Assembly: GCF_014203275.1 (NCBI RefSeq)
Contig: NZ_JACHIP010000005.1
Location: forward strand, 496,001 to 560,000
Source: Granulicella aggregans
GTDB lineage: Bacteria; Acidobacteriota; Terriglobia; Terriglobales; Acidobacteriaceae
Length of the DNA stretch: 64,000 bases
Direction of reading: 5' to 3'
The notes below the pieces were generated by a model. That model was not told the origin of the DNA. It was given only the letters and a program-made list of their open reading frames with translations, and searched no databases. Below are positions 35,367 to 45,900 of this stretch, in pieces. The position numbers and the translations under genes are program-made. Position 1 is the first letter of the stretch, and each line of letters begins with the position of its first letter.

Positions 35367-38115
35367 ATACACCGCAGCGTTGGCCGCGACCTGCCTGCTT
35401 GCGCTGACTTTAGGCGCCCAGCAGGCCCAGCTCAACATCGCGCAGATCGAGCAGCAGATCCTCTCGCCCCCAGATGATGCGAAGCCCATGGTGCGATGGT
35501 GGTGGTTCGGGCCCGCTGTCGAGAAGGCCGAGATACTACGCGAACTCCAGCAAATGAAGGCGGATAACTTCGGCGGCGTTGAACTGGCATTCGTCTATCC
35601 CGAGGTCGTAGACGACCCTGCTCGCGGCCTCAAGAACCTTCCGTTCCTCTCTTCCGCGATGCTCGATGCGGTCACCTACGCTCAGGCAGAAGGCCGCCGC
35701 CTTGGTCTGCGCGTCGATGTCACTCTTTGTAGCGGCTGGCCCTATGGTGGACCGGCCACGACTCTCGCTGAAGCCGCAGGGCGTCTTCGAGTCATCGCCC
35801 TTCCTCTTCCGCCCGAAGCCACTTCCCTTCCGAAGATGAAACTGAGCGATGGAGAGAGCATCGTCTCAACCTTTATCGCATCAGGCACGCCCGAGACCTG
35901 GAACGCCGCAACCGCGCAACCTGCCTCACTCTCAACGCCGACTCAAGCATCCGCACAACCTCGCGTGGCCTTGTTTTTTGTTGCGAGCCACACCTTGCAG
36001 CAAGTAAAACGTGCAGCCATAGGAGCCGAAGGATACGTGCTTGATCCCTTCAGCAAACAAGCGGTTGCCACGCATCTGAAGGCAGTCGGGGAGCCGCTCG
36101 TGAAAGCCTTCGGAGATACTCCACCGTACGCCATCTTCTCGGACTCGCTTGAAGCCTACGGTGCCGATTGGACACCTTCCTTGCCCGAGGAGTTTCGTAA
36201 GCGACGCGGCTATGATCTGCTATCTCATCTGCCCGAACTTGTAGCTGGTGGCTTGCCCGCTGCGGCGCAAGTGCGCCACGACTACGGTCGCACTCTTACC
36301 GAACTCGTCGACGAAAACTATCTGGTGCAGATCAACTCCTGGGCGCATAACCACCATACGAAGTTTCGCTCGCAGACATACGGCGAACCTGCCGTCTCTC
36401 TTGCAAGCCAGCGCCTTGTGGATCTGCCCGAAGGCGAGGGGCCGCAGTGGAGAGCGTTCTCTACCCTGCGGTGGGCGACCTCGGGCAATCATCTCTTCGG
36501 CAACAACATCACATCCGGCGAGAGCTTTACATGGCTGCATTCGCCGGTCTTTCGGGCCACGCCACTCGATATGAAGGCCGAGGCCGACATCGACTTCATC
36601 ATGGGTGAGAATCAACTTATCTACCACGGCTGGCCTTACTCGGCACCGCAGGTCGGCGAGCCCGGATGGTCCCTCTACGCCGCAGCAGTCTTCAACGACC
36701 ACAATCCCTGGCACCCGGTCATGCCGTACGTGAACAAGTACGTCCAGCGGCTCAGCTATCTATTACGACAGGGCACGCCCGCAAACCAGGTCGCGATCCT
36801 CATGCCAACTGACGACGCATGGGCAGGCTTCGCGCCGGGACACGTGTCGGTCTCGGGCGCGATGAACAAGCTCATCTATCCGGCACTAATCTCAGCTATT
36901 CTCTCCGCCGGGTATAACTTTGACTTCACCGATGCCGACACAATCAATCGTCTCGGCATCCATCACTCAGTGCTTGTGCTTCCTCCAACCGATCGCATCC
37001 CGCTTGAGACCCTCCGCAAGATCGCCGCATGGGTCAACGCAGGCGGGCACGTCATTGCGTTCGGGCACGCGCCCTTCATCGATGCTGACGGCACTACAAC
37101 GCAGGAGTTAGTCAAGCTGTCGCAGCAGCTCTTCTCGGGCGCATCCCTCGTCGCCGATCCCGCCACACTTGAAGCCGCTCTGCATTATGCTGCAAGGCCT
37201 GACCTTCAACTCACGAACGCAGCTGATTCCGTGCAGGACGGCCTAGGCTTCATCCGCCGCGCTCTTCCTGATGGCGATATCTACTTCGTCGCGAATACAT
37301 CGAATCACTCCATCCAAGCCCGTGCAGTTCTTTCCAGCAAATTCAAAGGCACCTCTCGCTGGGACCTCGATACCGGTCTTAGCAGCCGCGAAGATGTTCA
37401 ACCGGACGGCTCAATCGATCTCGACCTTGCGCCGTACGAGTCGGCGCTCTATGTCATCAACGACAAGACTAAGCAGCAGCCTGCATCGCCATCCCCACGC
37501 AAAGATGCTCTCGATCTAAGCCGCGATTGGAAGGTCGTATTTACAAACTCCGGCCGCACGAAGCAAGAAGCGACGCTCTCAGACTGGAGCACAGATCCCA
37601 CCACGGTTCATTACTCGGGCGAGGCCGTCTACAGCCGTGACTTCACATTTGTCTCCGCCCTAAACGGCCCGGTCTACCTCCAGATCGACGGCGGCTCAGC
37701 CCTCTCCGGGCCATCCGCCGACAGTCACGGCCCGCCGCCGCTCGGCCCTGATGGCCTTCCCAACGCGAAGATCACGCTTCCCGGCCCGGGTATGCACGCC
37801 ACCTATGATCCGCCAGTCCGCGAGGCCGCGCTGGTCTCCATCAACGGCCACGACGCGGGAGCTCTTTGGCACCCGCCTTATCGCCTCGAAGTATCAGGGC
37901 TGCTGCGACCTGGAGCGAACCATATCGAGATCCACGTCTTCAACACCGCGTTGAATGCCTGGTCGGCACAACCTGCCCACGACTACGGCCCGCTCATCAG
38001 GCAATATGGTGACCGCTTCCAGATGCAAGACCTCGACCAGGTAAGACCCATTCCTTCGGGCCTGCTCGGCTCCATCCGTCTTATCTTCGGAGGCGGCCCA
38101 AGTCCAAACGAATAA
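35323..38115 (+). CDS. Divergent GH106-like glycoside hydrolase
   Basis: A secreted 930-residue protein. A signal peptide (YTAALAATCLLALTLGAQQ) is followed by KPMVRWWWFGPAVEKAEILR, the equivalent of the RPRVWWHWMNG start of GH106 enzymes, then LRVDVTLCSGWPYGGPATT, IFSDSLEAYGADWT with a candidate catalytic Glu, LIYHGWPYSAPQVGEPGW and a C-terminal beta-sandwich with ALWHPPYRLEVSGLLRPG. It resembles the large putative glycosyl hydrolases distantly related to GH106, so rhamnosidase activity is likely but not certain. The ATG at 35323 is preceded by GGAGG and lies inside the end of the amidohydrolase gene, so translation is coupled. It closes the rhamnose block on this strand. Confidence 0.75.
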   Translation: MRTDGILAFRASLAKYTAALAATCLLALTLGAQQAQLNIAQIEQQILSPPDDAKPMVRWWWFGPAVEKAEILRELQQMKADNFGGVELAFVYPEVVDDPARGLKNLPFLSSAMLDAVTYAQAEGRRLGLRVDVTLCSGWPYGGPATTLAEAAGRLRVIALPLPPEATSLPKMKLSDGESIVSTFIASGTPETWNAATAQPASLSTPTQASAQPRVALFFVASHTLQQVKRAAIGAEGYVLDPFSKQAVATHLKAVGEPLVKAFGDTPPYAIFSDSLEAYGADWTPSLPEEFRKRRGYDLLSHLPELVAGGLPAAAQVRHDYGRTLTELVDENYLVQINSWAHNHHTKFRSQTYGEPAVSLASQRLVDLPEGEGPQWRAFSTLRWATSGNHLFGNNITSGESFTWLHSPVFRATPLDMKAEADIDFIMGENQLIYHGWPYSAPQVGEPGWSLYAAAVFNDHNPWHPVMPYVNKYVQRLSYLLRQGTPANQVAILMPTDDAWAGFAPGHVSVSGAMNKLIYPALISAILSAGYNFDFTDADTINRLGIHHSVLVLPPTDRIPLETLRKIAAWVNAGGHVIAFGHAPFIDADGTTTQELVKLSQQLFSGASLVADPATLEAALHYAARPDLQLTNAADSVQDGLGFIRRALPDGDIYFVANTSNHSIQARAVLSSKFKGTSRWDLDTGLSSREDVQPDGSIDLDLAPYESALYVINDKTKQQPASPSPRKDALDLSRDWKVVFTNSGRTKQEATLSDWSTDPTTVHYSGEAVYSRDFTFVSALNGPVYLQIDGGSALSGPSADSHGPPPLGPDGLPNAKITLPGPGMHATYDPPVREAALVSINGHDAGALWHPPYRLEVSGLLRPGANHIEIHVFNTALNAWSAQPAHDYGPLIRQYGDRFQMQDLDQVRPIPSGLLGSIRLIFGGGPSPNE

Positions 38116-38130
38116 TTAATGGTTCGCCGG

Positions 38131-38159
38131 TTGACAGCGCCGGACAAGGTTGATATCAA
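38131..38159 (+). promoter_or_regulatory. Sigma-70-like promoter of the VOC gene
   Basis: TTGACA (38131-38136) and TATCAA (38154-38159) are separated by 17 bases, about 50 bases before the start of the VOC gene. This suggests the VOC gene is expressed separately from the rhamnose block that ends at 38115. Confidence 0.6.
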
Positions 38160-38211
38160 CATGAGTGCTCAGGAGAAGGCCAACATTCTGTTCCCATAGG
38201 AGATGTCAACC

Positions 38212-38982
38212 ATGTTTTCACCAAAAGGCAAGTTTGGCTGGTATGAACTGATTACCACCGACACCAAGGCCGCCGGCAAGTTCTACTCCGACGTCGTCGG
38301 CTGGACCACGCACGAGATGCCAAGCACCGAGGGCGGGATGCAGTACACCACCTTCAACATCGGTGAAGTCGGCATCGCCGGTATGCTCAATATCCCCGGG
38401 CACACCGGATGGGTGGGCTATATCTCCGTGGACGACGTAGACGCCCACATCGAGAAGATTGTCGAAGCCGGTGGCAAGTTGTTAAGGCCAGCGACGGACG
38501 TCCCAGGAATGCTGCGTTTCGCCGTCATGGCGGACCCGCAGGGCGCCGCAATCGTCGTGTTCACGTCGAACCCGGGCATGCCGTCGCCGCAACGTCCCGA
38601 GGCTCCCACGCCCGGAACGATCGGCTGGCATGAACTCTACACGACCGATCTCGAAGCGGGCTTCGACTTCTACAACAAGCTCTTCGGATGGACCAAGCTC
38701 ACCGACATGGACATGGGTCCCATGGGCATCTATCGCCTCTTTGACCAGGGCGACCATAAAGAGATGGGCGACGGCGGGATGATGACGAAAGGCCCGCACA
38801 TCCCTGTCTCCTGTTGGGGCTTTTACTTCTGCGTGGAATCCATTGGCGCGGCCATAAAGCGTGTAGAAGCGGGTGGCGGGAAGGTGAGCAACGGCCCCAT
38901 GCAAGTGCCTGGTGGTGGCTGGATCATCCAGGGATCGGATCCGCAGGGCGGCATGTTCTCGCTGGTCAGCAGCGTGGAGTAG
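38212..38982 (+). CDS. VOC-family protein with two glyoxalase-like domains
   Basis: A 256-residue protein with two vicinal-oxygen-chelate domains: the first begins GKFGWYELITTDTKAAGKFY (about 5-120), the second GTIGWHELYTTDLEAGFDFY (about 137-255). The family covers glyoxalases, dioxygenases and resistance proteins; this pair resembles the common two-domain proteins of unknown substrate. The ATG at 38212 is preferred because AGGAG is nine bases upstream; an ATG three codons earlier abuts that site. No signal peptide, so cytoplasmic. A link to the neighbouring lactaldehyde-producing pathway is conceivable but unsupported. Confidence 0.85.
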   Translation: MFSPKGKFGWYELITTDTKAAGKFYSDVVGWTTHEMPSTEGGMQYTTFNIGEVGIAGMLNIPGHTGWVGYISVDDVDAHIEKIVEAGGKLLRPATDVPGMLRFAVMADPQGAAIVVFTSNPGMPSPQRPEAPTPGTIGWHELYTTDLEAGFDFYNKLFGWTKLTDMDMGPMGIYRLFDQGDHKEMGDGGMMTKGPHIPVSCWGFYFCVESIGAAIKRVEAGGGKVSNGPMQVPGGGWIIQGSDPQGGMFSLVSSVE

Positions 38983-39296
38983 CCGCAGAGACAGATTCCG
39001 CGAATTTTTGATTGAACATTGGCGTACACCTTCCCGGACCAGGAACACGATCATTCCTGGTCCGGTTCCGATCTTGGCCGGCGCATAATTCTCTTCGGGC
39101 ATGGCTCTGGACCAGTACCGGCAGGGGCGGCGGTCCCCTTCGCTGGGTACTGAAGTAAGAACATGACCTATAGGCCTGCGGTCAACACGCTCTTTCAGCC
39201 AGAGTATCGTTTATACTTCTCGCATCTCACTCGTTTTGAAGGTCTTTCCGAACTAGTGAAAACGGTTCCGGGCAACTTCCGGCGGGTTGCGAAGCT
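38983..39296. other. Intergenic region with terminator and kinase promoter area
   Basis: A 314-base gap. It holds the strong hairpin at 39034-39065 and, further right, a TATACT hexamer inside TTTATACTTCT near 39210 that could be a -10 box for the kinase gene, without a convincing -35. I see no gene or repeat in the rest. Confidence 0.5.
39034..39065 (+). terminator. Terminator-like hairpin after the VOC gene
   Basis: Perfect 12-base-pair stem CCGGACCAGGAA / TTCCTGGTCCGG with an eight-base loop, about 50 bases after the stop codon. The tail is only weakly T-rich, but the stem strength and position support transcript termination. Confidence 0.7.
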
Positions 39297-42200
39297 ATGG
39301 ACGATGTTCTTTCGGGGAGCGACAAGTCACGGGTTCCGGAAGAAGCAGCGTCTCGCGATATGCAGGTAGCTCTCGACTCAAAAGCACCTGATAGTTCCCT
39401 GCCTCCGAATCGTCACGATCTTGCTGCGATGCTGGAGGACGCCGGCACCACAGTCTTGTCCTCCACGCCGTTGCGCGTCGACACTAATCCCCCGACAATC
39501 GCGGTACCACCGCCAACGGACAGCAGCGCAGCCACCATGGTGTCGGGTGCTGAAACCGTCTTCTCAACATCTCCGGTTCGCGCAACTGTTCCTCAAAAAA
39601 ACCCGAACAACCCCTTCGCCAGTGGAATTCTGCTCGAAATCGGGACCACTCTGGGCGGCCGATATGAGATTCTCGAGCTTCTTGGTCAAGGCGGTATGGG
39701 AGCCGTTTATAAGGCAGCCGACCGAGAGGTCGACCGGATCGTCGCCGTAAAGGTCATCCGTCCCGAGATGGCCTCGAATCCTGAGATTCTGGCACGGTTC
39801 AAACAGGAGCTCGTGCTCTCGTCCAAGGTAACCGACCGCAACGTGATCAGAATCTATGACCTCGGCGAAGCCCAGGGCGTGAAGTTCATCACGATGGAGT
39901 ACATGGAAGGTGACAATCTCCACAAGATCCTGAAGGAGCGCGGGAAACTTGAGGTCTCAGAGGCCGTCGAGATCATGGAACAGGTCGCCAGCGGTCTGGC
40001 CGCCGCCCATCGGGAAGGCATCATCCATCGCGATCTGAAGCCTGCCAACATCATGCGCGACAAGAGCGGGCGCGTAGTGGTGATGGACTTTGGGCTGGCC
40101 CGCACCTTCTCCGGCGATGGGATGACGCAGACCGGAATGATGCTGGGGACGATGGAATATATGTCTCCGGAGCAGGCGCAGGGCATGGAAGTAAAGGCCA
40201 GCTCCGACATCTTCACGGTCGGCCTGATCCTTTATGAGTTGCTGACCGGCATTACTCCGTTCCACGCCGAGACCGCGATAGCCAGCCTACTGATGCGCAC
40301 ACAGAAGCGTGCCGCGCCGCTGGTGGATGTAGACCGAAACATTCCCGGCACGCTGAGCAATATCGTTGCCAAGTGTCTTGAAAAAGAGCCTGCAAAGCGC
40401 TACCAGAGCGCGGACGATCTCGATGCGGATCTTCGTGTGTGGCAAGGGAAGAGCACTGTTGGCAGGACGATCTCCGCTCCTGCGGCGCGCCGCGATAGAC
40501 GCATCCCGACGCTCCCATGGCTGCGCGCTGGTGTAGCGGGCGTGCTGATCGCTGCGATCGCTGGTGGAAGCGCCTGGTATTTCATCGGAAAGCGGAAGGC
40601 AGCCGGGACTTCGACGGCGCATGGCCCGGTCTCCGTCTTGATTGGCGACTTCGCGAATCACACCGGAGATTCAGTGTTGGATAACACGCTCGAACCGATG
40701 CTCGGTGTTGCGATGGAAGGCGCCAGCTTTATCAACGTATACAGCCGCGGAGATGCGCGGAAGTTTGCGAAAAAGCTTCCCAATCCGACCGACGTGCTCG
40801 ACGAGCAGTCCTCGCGACTCGTCGCGATGAATCAGGGCGTCAACGCCATCATCACCGGCGACATCAGCCGGCGCGGCGAGCAGTATGACATCTCGGCTAT
40901 TGCGCTCGACACAGTAAGCGGCAACGTGCTCGCCAAGGCGGACGTCACCGTTGCCGACAAGCAGCAGATTCTCAGCGAACTTCCCAAGCTGGCGATCCCG
41001 ATTCGCCAGGCGCTGGGCGATACAACGCCCGCCTCGGTCCAGTTCGACAAGGTCAGTGGAGGCTTCACCGCCAAGTCGCTCGAAGCCGTCCACTACGACT
41101 CTCTCGGAGTGGAGCAGCAGTTCGCCGGCAAGTTCCAGGAAGCATTCAACTCTTTCAAGAAGTCTGCGGAGGAAGACCCGCAGTTCGCGCGGGCTTATAC
41201 CGGTATGGCGGCAATGTCCCAGAATCTCGGTAGAACGGCCGATGCGGTGAAGTACATGGAGCTGGCCATGCAGAATAAAGACCGCATGACCGAGCGCGAA
41301 CTCTATCGGAACCAGGGCCTCTACTACCTCACCACGGGCGAGTCGAAGAATTGCATCGATCAATACACGCAGCTTGTCACACGTTATCCCGCCGATCGCG
41401 TGGGCTGGAACAACCTTGCGAATTGCTACACGCAACTGCGCAACGCTCCAAAGGCACTGGAAGCGGCAAGGCACGCGGTTGAGATCGTCCCCAAAGGCGT
41501 AGGACAACGCTTGAACCTCGCCTTCATCGCGGCGTTCGCTGGCGACTTTTCGACCGGAGAAAAGGAGGCGCGCGCCGCGCTTGATATCAGTCCGACCTCC
41601 GCACAGGGACAATTAGTGCTCGCCGAAGCGCAGACCGGAAAGAGCCAGATCGACGCGGCGGCGAATAGCTACCGACAGCTCGAGAAGACTGGTGCGCCTG
41701 GCGCTTCGACCGCCGCCGATGGGCTAGCCGATCTCGCGGCCTACCAGGGCAATTATGCAGAGGCCGCTCGGATTCTTACCCAGGGCGCTGCAACCGATGC
41801 AGCCGCGAAAGACACGGACAGCGCCGCGAGGAAGTACGCGGCGCTTGCGAACATCGAGGAGTTGCAGGGACATCAGCCTGCTGCGCTTACCGACATGGCG
41901 AAGGCGTTGGCCGCCAGCCAGTCTCTGCAGATTCAGATGTTGGCAGGCACCCTATACGTGGAAGCGGGAGACCTGGCCAAAGCACAGAAGGCCGCGGCCA
42001 GCCTTGCTGCGCAGAAATCTACTGAACCGCAGGCTTACGGAAAGATCCTCCAAGGACTGATTGCCTTGAAAAGGAAGGACAGCAAGGCGGCGATTGCACA
42101 GATCATAGCCGCAAATGGCTTGCTGGACACATGGATCGGCCACTTTGAGCTAGGAAGAGCGTACCTGGAAGCGGGCGCATTTCAAGAGGCCAGCGCTGAG

Positions 42201-42422
42201 TTCGATCTATGCCTGAAGAGGCGAGGCGAAGCAATCGAACTGTTTGACGACAACGTGCCGACCTATGCCTACTTTCCGCAGGTGTACTACTACCAGGGAC
42301 GCGCAAGGCAAGGCATGAAGAATGCTGCATACTCCGACTCTTATAAGAACTATCTCAGCACGCGCGGAGCGTCTTCAGACGATCCATTGGCTCTCGAAGT
42401 TCGCCGTCTCGTCGGCCAGTAA
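39297..42422 (+). CDS. Membrane Ser/Thr protein kinase with TolB-like and TPR output
   Basis: A 1041-residue PknB-type kinase. The kinase domain (about 120-385) has the glycine loop LLGQGGMGAVYKA, ATP-binding Lys152 in VAVKVI, catalytic Asp246 in HRDLKPANIM, DFGLAR and the activation-loop end MEYMSPEQAQG. One membrane helix follows (GVAGVLIAAIAGGSAWYF, about 411-428). The outer part has a TolB-N/CsgG-like region (VLIGDFANHTGDSVLDNTLE, ~450-590) and roughly ten TPRs to the end. It likely senses or binds something outside the membrane and signals by phosphorylation inside. Residues 1-110 are Pro/Thr-rich and probably flexible. The start at 39297 has a weak ribosome site; Met22 is the alternative. 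Confidence 0.9.
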   Translation: MDDVLSGSDKSRVPEEAASRDMQVALDSKAPDSSLPPNRHDLAAMLEDAGTTVLSSTPLRVDTNPPTIAVPPPTDSSAATMVSGAETVFSTSPVRATVPQKNPNNPFASGILLEIGTTLGGRYEILELLGQGGMGAVYKAADREVDRIVAVKVIRPEMASNPEILARFKQELVLSSKVTDRNVIRIYDLGEAQGVKFITMEYMEGDNLHKILKERGKLEVSEAVEIMEQVASGLAAAHREGIIHRDLKPANIMRDKSGRVVVMDFGLARTFSGDGMTQTGMMLGTMEYMSPEQAQGMEVKASSDIFTVGLILYELLTGITPFHAETAIASLLMRTQKRAAPLVDVDRNIPGTLSNIVAKCLEKEPAKRYQSADDLDADLRVWQGKSTVGRTISAPAARRDRRIPTLPWLRAGVAGVLIAAIAGGSAWYFIGKRKAAGTSTAHGPVSVLIGDFANHTGDSVLDNTLEPMLGVAMEGASFINVYSRGDARKFAKKLPNPTDVLDEQSSRLVAMNQGVNAIITGDISRRGEQYDISAIALDTVSGNVLAKADVTVADKQQILSELPKLAIPIRQALGDTTPASVQFDKVSGGFTAKSLEAVHYDSLGVEQQFAGKFQEAFNSFKKSAEEDPQFARAYTGMAAMSQNLGRTADAVKYMELAMQNKDRMTERELYRNQGLYYLTTGESKNCIDQYTQLVTRYPADRVGWNNLANCYTQLRNAPKALEAARHAVEIVPKGVGQRLNLAFIAAFAGDFSTGEKEARAALDISPTSAQGQLVLAEAQTGKSQIDAAANSYRQLEKTGAPGASTAADGLADLAAYQGNYAEAARILTQGAATDAAAKDTDSAARKYAALANIEELQGHQPAALTDMAKALAASQSLQIQMLAGTLYVEAGDLAKAQKAAASLAAQKSTEPQAYGKILQGLIALKRKDSKAAIAQIIAANGLLDTWIGHFELGRAYLEAGAFQEASAEFDLCLKRRGEAIELFDDNVPTYAYFPQVYYYQGRARQGMKNAAYSDSYKNYLSTRGASSDDPLALEVRRLVGQ

Positions 42423-42472
42423 GAGAGCAGGCTTCTCACTCACCCGCCCATCTCGAATCCGGAAGTGCAGCG

Positions 42473-42877
42473 ATGGTAAGAACGGAGTTATTGCGGTTTG
42501 ATGGCGCTGTGGAGCGCGATCCCGCTATCGACGAATGGATGAAAGACCATGAAGGCGAGCTAGGAGACATCGCGCGACATTGGTTTGATGTGATGAGAAG
42601 TTGCGGTGACGAAGCCCGCGAGCTTCTCCATGATGGTTGCCCGGTCGCCTGCCTGGGAGATGCCGCCTTTGGCTATGTCAACGTGTTTACCTCGCACGTG
42701 AATGTCGGGTTTTTCCAAGGCGCGGCGCTGCCCGACCCATCCCGCCTGCTGCAGGGCGCTGGTAAATTCATGCGCCATGTGAAGTTGAGGCCTGGAACCA
42801 TCACGAACTCTGGGGCGTTGAACGAGCTTATTGCTGCTGCGTACGCGGACGTAAAGTCTCACGTCGAACAGGGCTAG
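42473..42877 (+). CDS. DUF1801-type small protein
   Basis: A 134-residue protein resembling the DUF1801 (YdhG-like) fold, with VNVFTSHVNVGFFQGAALPD and LLQGAGKFMRHVKLRPG. The biochemical role of the family is not established. It lies 50 bases after the kinase gene on the same strand and may be cotranscribed with it. No signal peptide or membrane segment is visible. Confidence 0.75.
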   Translation: MVRTELLRFDGAVERDPAIDEWMKDHEGELGDIARHWFDVMRSCGDEARELLHDGCPVACLGDAAFGYVNVFTSHVNVGFFQGAALPDPSRLLQGAGKFMRHVKLRPGTITNSGALNELIAAAYADVKSHVEQG

Positions 42878-42904
42878 CTGAACGACCTAAGCCCCTGACC
42901 GGCG

Positions 42905-42936
42905 GCCGTCACCGCGAGAAACATCGCAGTGACGGC
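42905..42936. terminator. Hairpin between convergent genes
   Basis: Stem GCCGTCAC / GTGACGGC extended by GCGA / TCGC after one mismatch, loop GAAACA. It sits between the convergent DUF1801 gene and the giant protein gene and can terminate both. There is no long T tract. Confidence 0.55.
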
Positions 42937-42944
42937 GAGTGGCC

Positions 42945-45900
42945 CTAGTTTCCGGTGCCTGACAGAGGAACGGTCTGGGTTCCCCCGCCGTTCTGGGCGT
43001 TATCGACGAAGGTCAGGTTTGCGCTGAACTTGCCCGTCACTGGTGGTGTGAATTTGACCGCAACCGTGCAACTTGCCCCGACAGCGAGCGAACTCCCGCA
43101 GTTACTTGTTTTCGTAAAGTACGTCGCGTTGGTGCCCGTGACGCTGATGCCGGTCAAGCTCAACAGAGTCGCTCCGGTGTTGGTCAACGTCGCGTTTAGT
43201 GTGCTGCTGGTTGCGTGCTTGATCGTCCCAAAGCTCAGGCTACTCGGAGTGACGGTCGCGACAGGATGGATGACAAGCGCGTTGAGTGCGACCGGCTGCG
43301 GGCTTCCCGGAGCGTTGCTCATGATCTGCAGTGTCGCGGTCTGGGGCGTGTAGTACGGCCCCGCGAGGAATGCAATCGTAACAAAGCAGGTCTTTCCAAC
43401 ACCCAATTGTCTCGGACAGAGACTGAGGGCGAGGAACTCACTGGAATCCCCTCCTCTCACGATCGACAGGAGCGGGTCGGTGATCGTAGCTGGAGCAGTC
43501 CCGGTGTTGGTCAAGGTGATGGTCTTCGCCGCGATGCTTCCCACGTAGAGCGTACCGAAGTCGATGCTCGATGCGGACACACTGAGCAATGGCCCAGCAG
43601 CAATCACCGTCTTCGTGATTGTCGGCGCTGCGGCGTAGGCCGCATTCCCTGGCTGGTTGGCGATCACCGAGCACGTTCCTGTGCTGTTGGTCATGGTGTA
43701 AACCGCGCCCAGATTGCTGCAAGCTCCAGCGCTGGTGAAAGCGACTGCTCCGCCACTGGTGGCTGTCGCCGCCACCGTGAAGCTGGTGTTGTAGAGCGCG
43801 CTTGCTGGAGGGTTGATGGTGAATGTAATCGTCTGGGGCTTCGGCTGCACGGTCAAGGTTCCGCTTACGTAGAGGAACGAGTAGTTGGTCGTGGCCAGGG
43901 TTCCGGTTGATACCGTGATCGGATAGCTTCCGGGAACGCTCGACGAAGTAGCCGTGGTCGACAATGCCGGCCCGCCGCTGATGACAGCCGCTGTATCGTT
44001 GCCGATAAAACCGCTGTAGCCGTAGGTCAGCGGTGGCAGCGCCTGTCCGTAGACGCTAGTGAGATTATTCGCCGTCACCTTCAGCACTGCCGGGAAGATG
44101 GTGAAGGACTGGGTCAAAGATGCCGCGCTATAGGTGCTGTTACCCGCTGCGGATGCGGTGATCGCGCACATGCCGATCCCACTGATCTTACCGCTCGTTG
44201 TGCATGGACCCGACGCCGTGAAGCTGACCGGCAGGCCGACAGAGGAGGTCGCGCTCAACGTAAACGAGCCGCCATACTGCGCATTCGGCAGCGTAGCGAA
44301 GTTGATCGTCTGCGACTTCACATTGGAGCCCTGCGCAAGAACCATGAACGTCCCCGATACAGAGTTCGCAGCGTTGAAGGAGGTTGTGCCTGGCTGTGCC
44401 GCAGTGACGGTGCAGCTGCCCGTACCGCTGAGAGCGATCGTAGCGGAAGAGACATTGCCGGTGATCGACTGGCTACCGACTGCGCACGACCCGGCTGCGC
44501 CGAAGACTACCTGAAGCCCGTTCGGAGCGCCGTTCGACATCGAGGTCGCGGTTACGGTTACGGTAGGTGGAGTAGTGATGACGACCGAACTTGGCAACGC
44601 GCCCAGAACGATCGTCTGATCGTTCTTCACAACTGCCGGGGCCGACTGCTGGCTCGCGCGTTGCGTTCCACCGGTATCCGGAACAAGCGTGGTGGTAATC
44701 GTGTAGACCACGGTGGTTGCAGTGAGGTCAGGGTTCGTGTCGGTAAACTCCGTCGCCGGAGGATTTCCGTTCACGCCGCTAACGCTGCCAATCACGATCG
44801 GCGTCGCTCCGTTCGAGCTGCGATAGATCGTGTAGGTCTGAACCACTCCGAAGGCCGGTGCCTTCCAGTTGATCCTGACGCCTGTGGGTGTCGCCGTCTG
44901 GGTAGGCGAAGTCGGCACACGAACGACCGAGTTAGCCGTCTCGTAGGTCAACTCGGTGTTCGCGGTCGGTCCCGCGCTCGCCGGTGTGATGCTGGGGACG
45001 CTGGCGAGCGAGATGCTCGAGGAGCCGCTACCGAGGTTAACACTGCCGCCATTCCCTAGGGTGACCACGCCACCGCTACCAAGCGTGACGTTGCCGCCAC
45101 TGCCGAGGGTGATGGTACCGCCGCTACCAAGGGTGATGTTGCCGCCACTACCCAGCGTGACGTTTCCGCCGCTGCCAAGAGTGACATTGCCGCCGCTACC
45201 AAGGGTGATCGTTCCGCCGCTGCCAAGAGTTACATTGCCACCACTGCCAAGAGTGACATTGCCGCCGCTGCCTAGCGTAATCGTACCGCCGCTGCCAAGG
45301 GTGACATTGCCGCCGGCTGAGACAACGGTTGTGACGCCACCATCCGTGACCGTGCCGCCGCTACCAAGCGTCACATTGCCGCCGCTGCCGAAGACGAGGG
45401 TACCACCGCTGCCAAGTGTGATGTTGCCACCGCTGCCGAGGGTCACATTACCGCCACTGCCAAGCGTGACATTGCCACCGCTGCCGAGAGTGATTGTTCC
45501 GCCGCTGCCGAGAGTGACATTGCCACCACTGCCGAGGGTGACGTTGCCGCCACTTCCCAAAGTTACCGTGCCGCCAGCACCCAACGTTGCGCTTCCACCA
45601 CTGCCAAGGGTGACATTCCCGCCGCTGCCAAGCGCGACATTGCCACCGCTGCCAAGCGTCACGGTTCCACCGCTGCCAAGCGTGACATTGCCGCCACTGC
45701 CGAGAGTTACGTTGCCACCACTGCCAAGGGTGATGGTTCCTCCGCTGCCAAGCGTCACGTTGCCCCCGCTACCAAGAGTGACGTTGCCGCCGCTGCCGAG
45801 AGTGATGGTTCCTCCACTGCCCAGCGTCACGTTGCCACCGCTACCAAGAGTGACATTGCCGCCACTGCCAAGAGCGATGGTGCCGCCACTGCCCAGCGTT

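Noticed and set aside
38161..38199. Twelve-codon open frame before the VOC gene
   Set aside because: Too short and no ribosome site of its own; more likely part of the leader.
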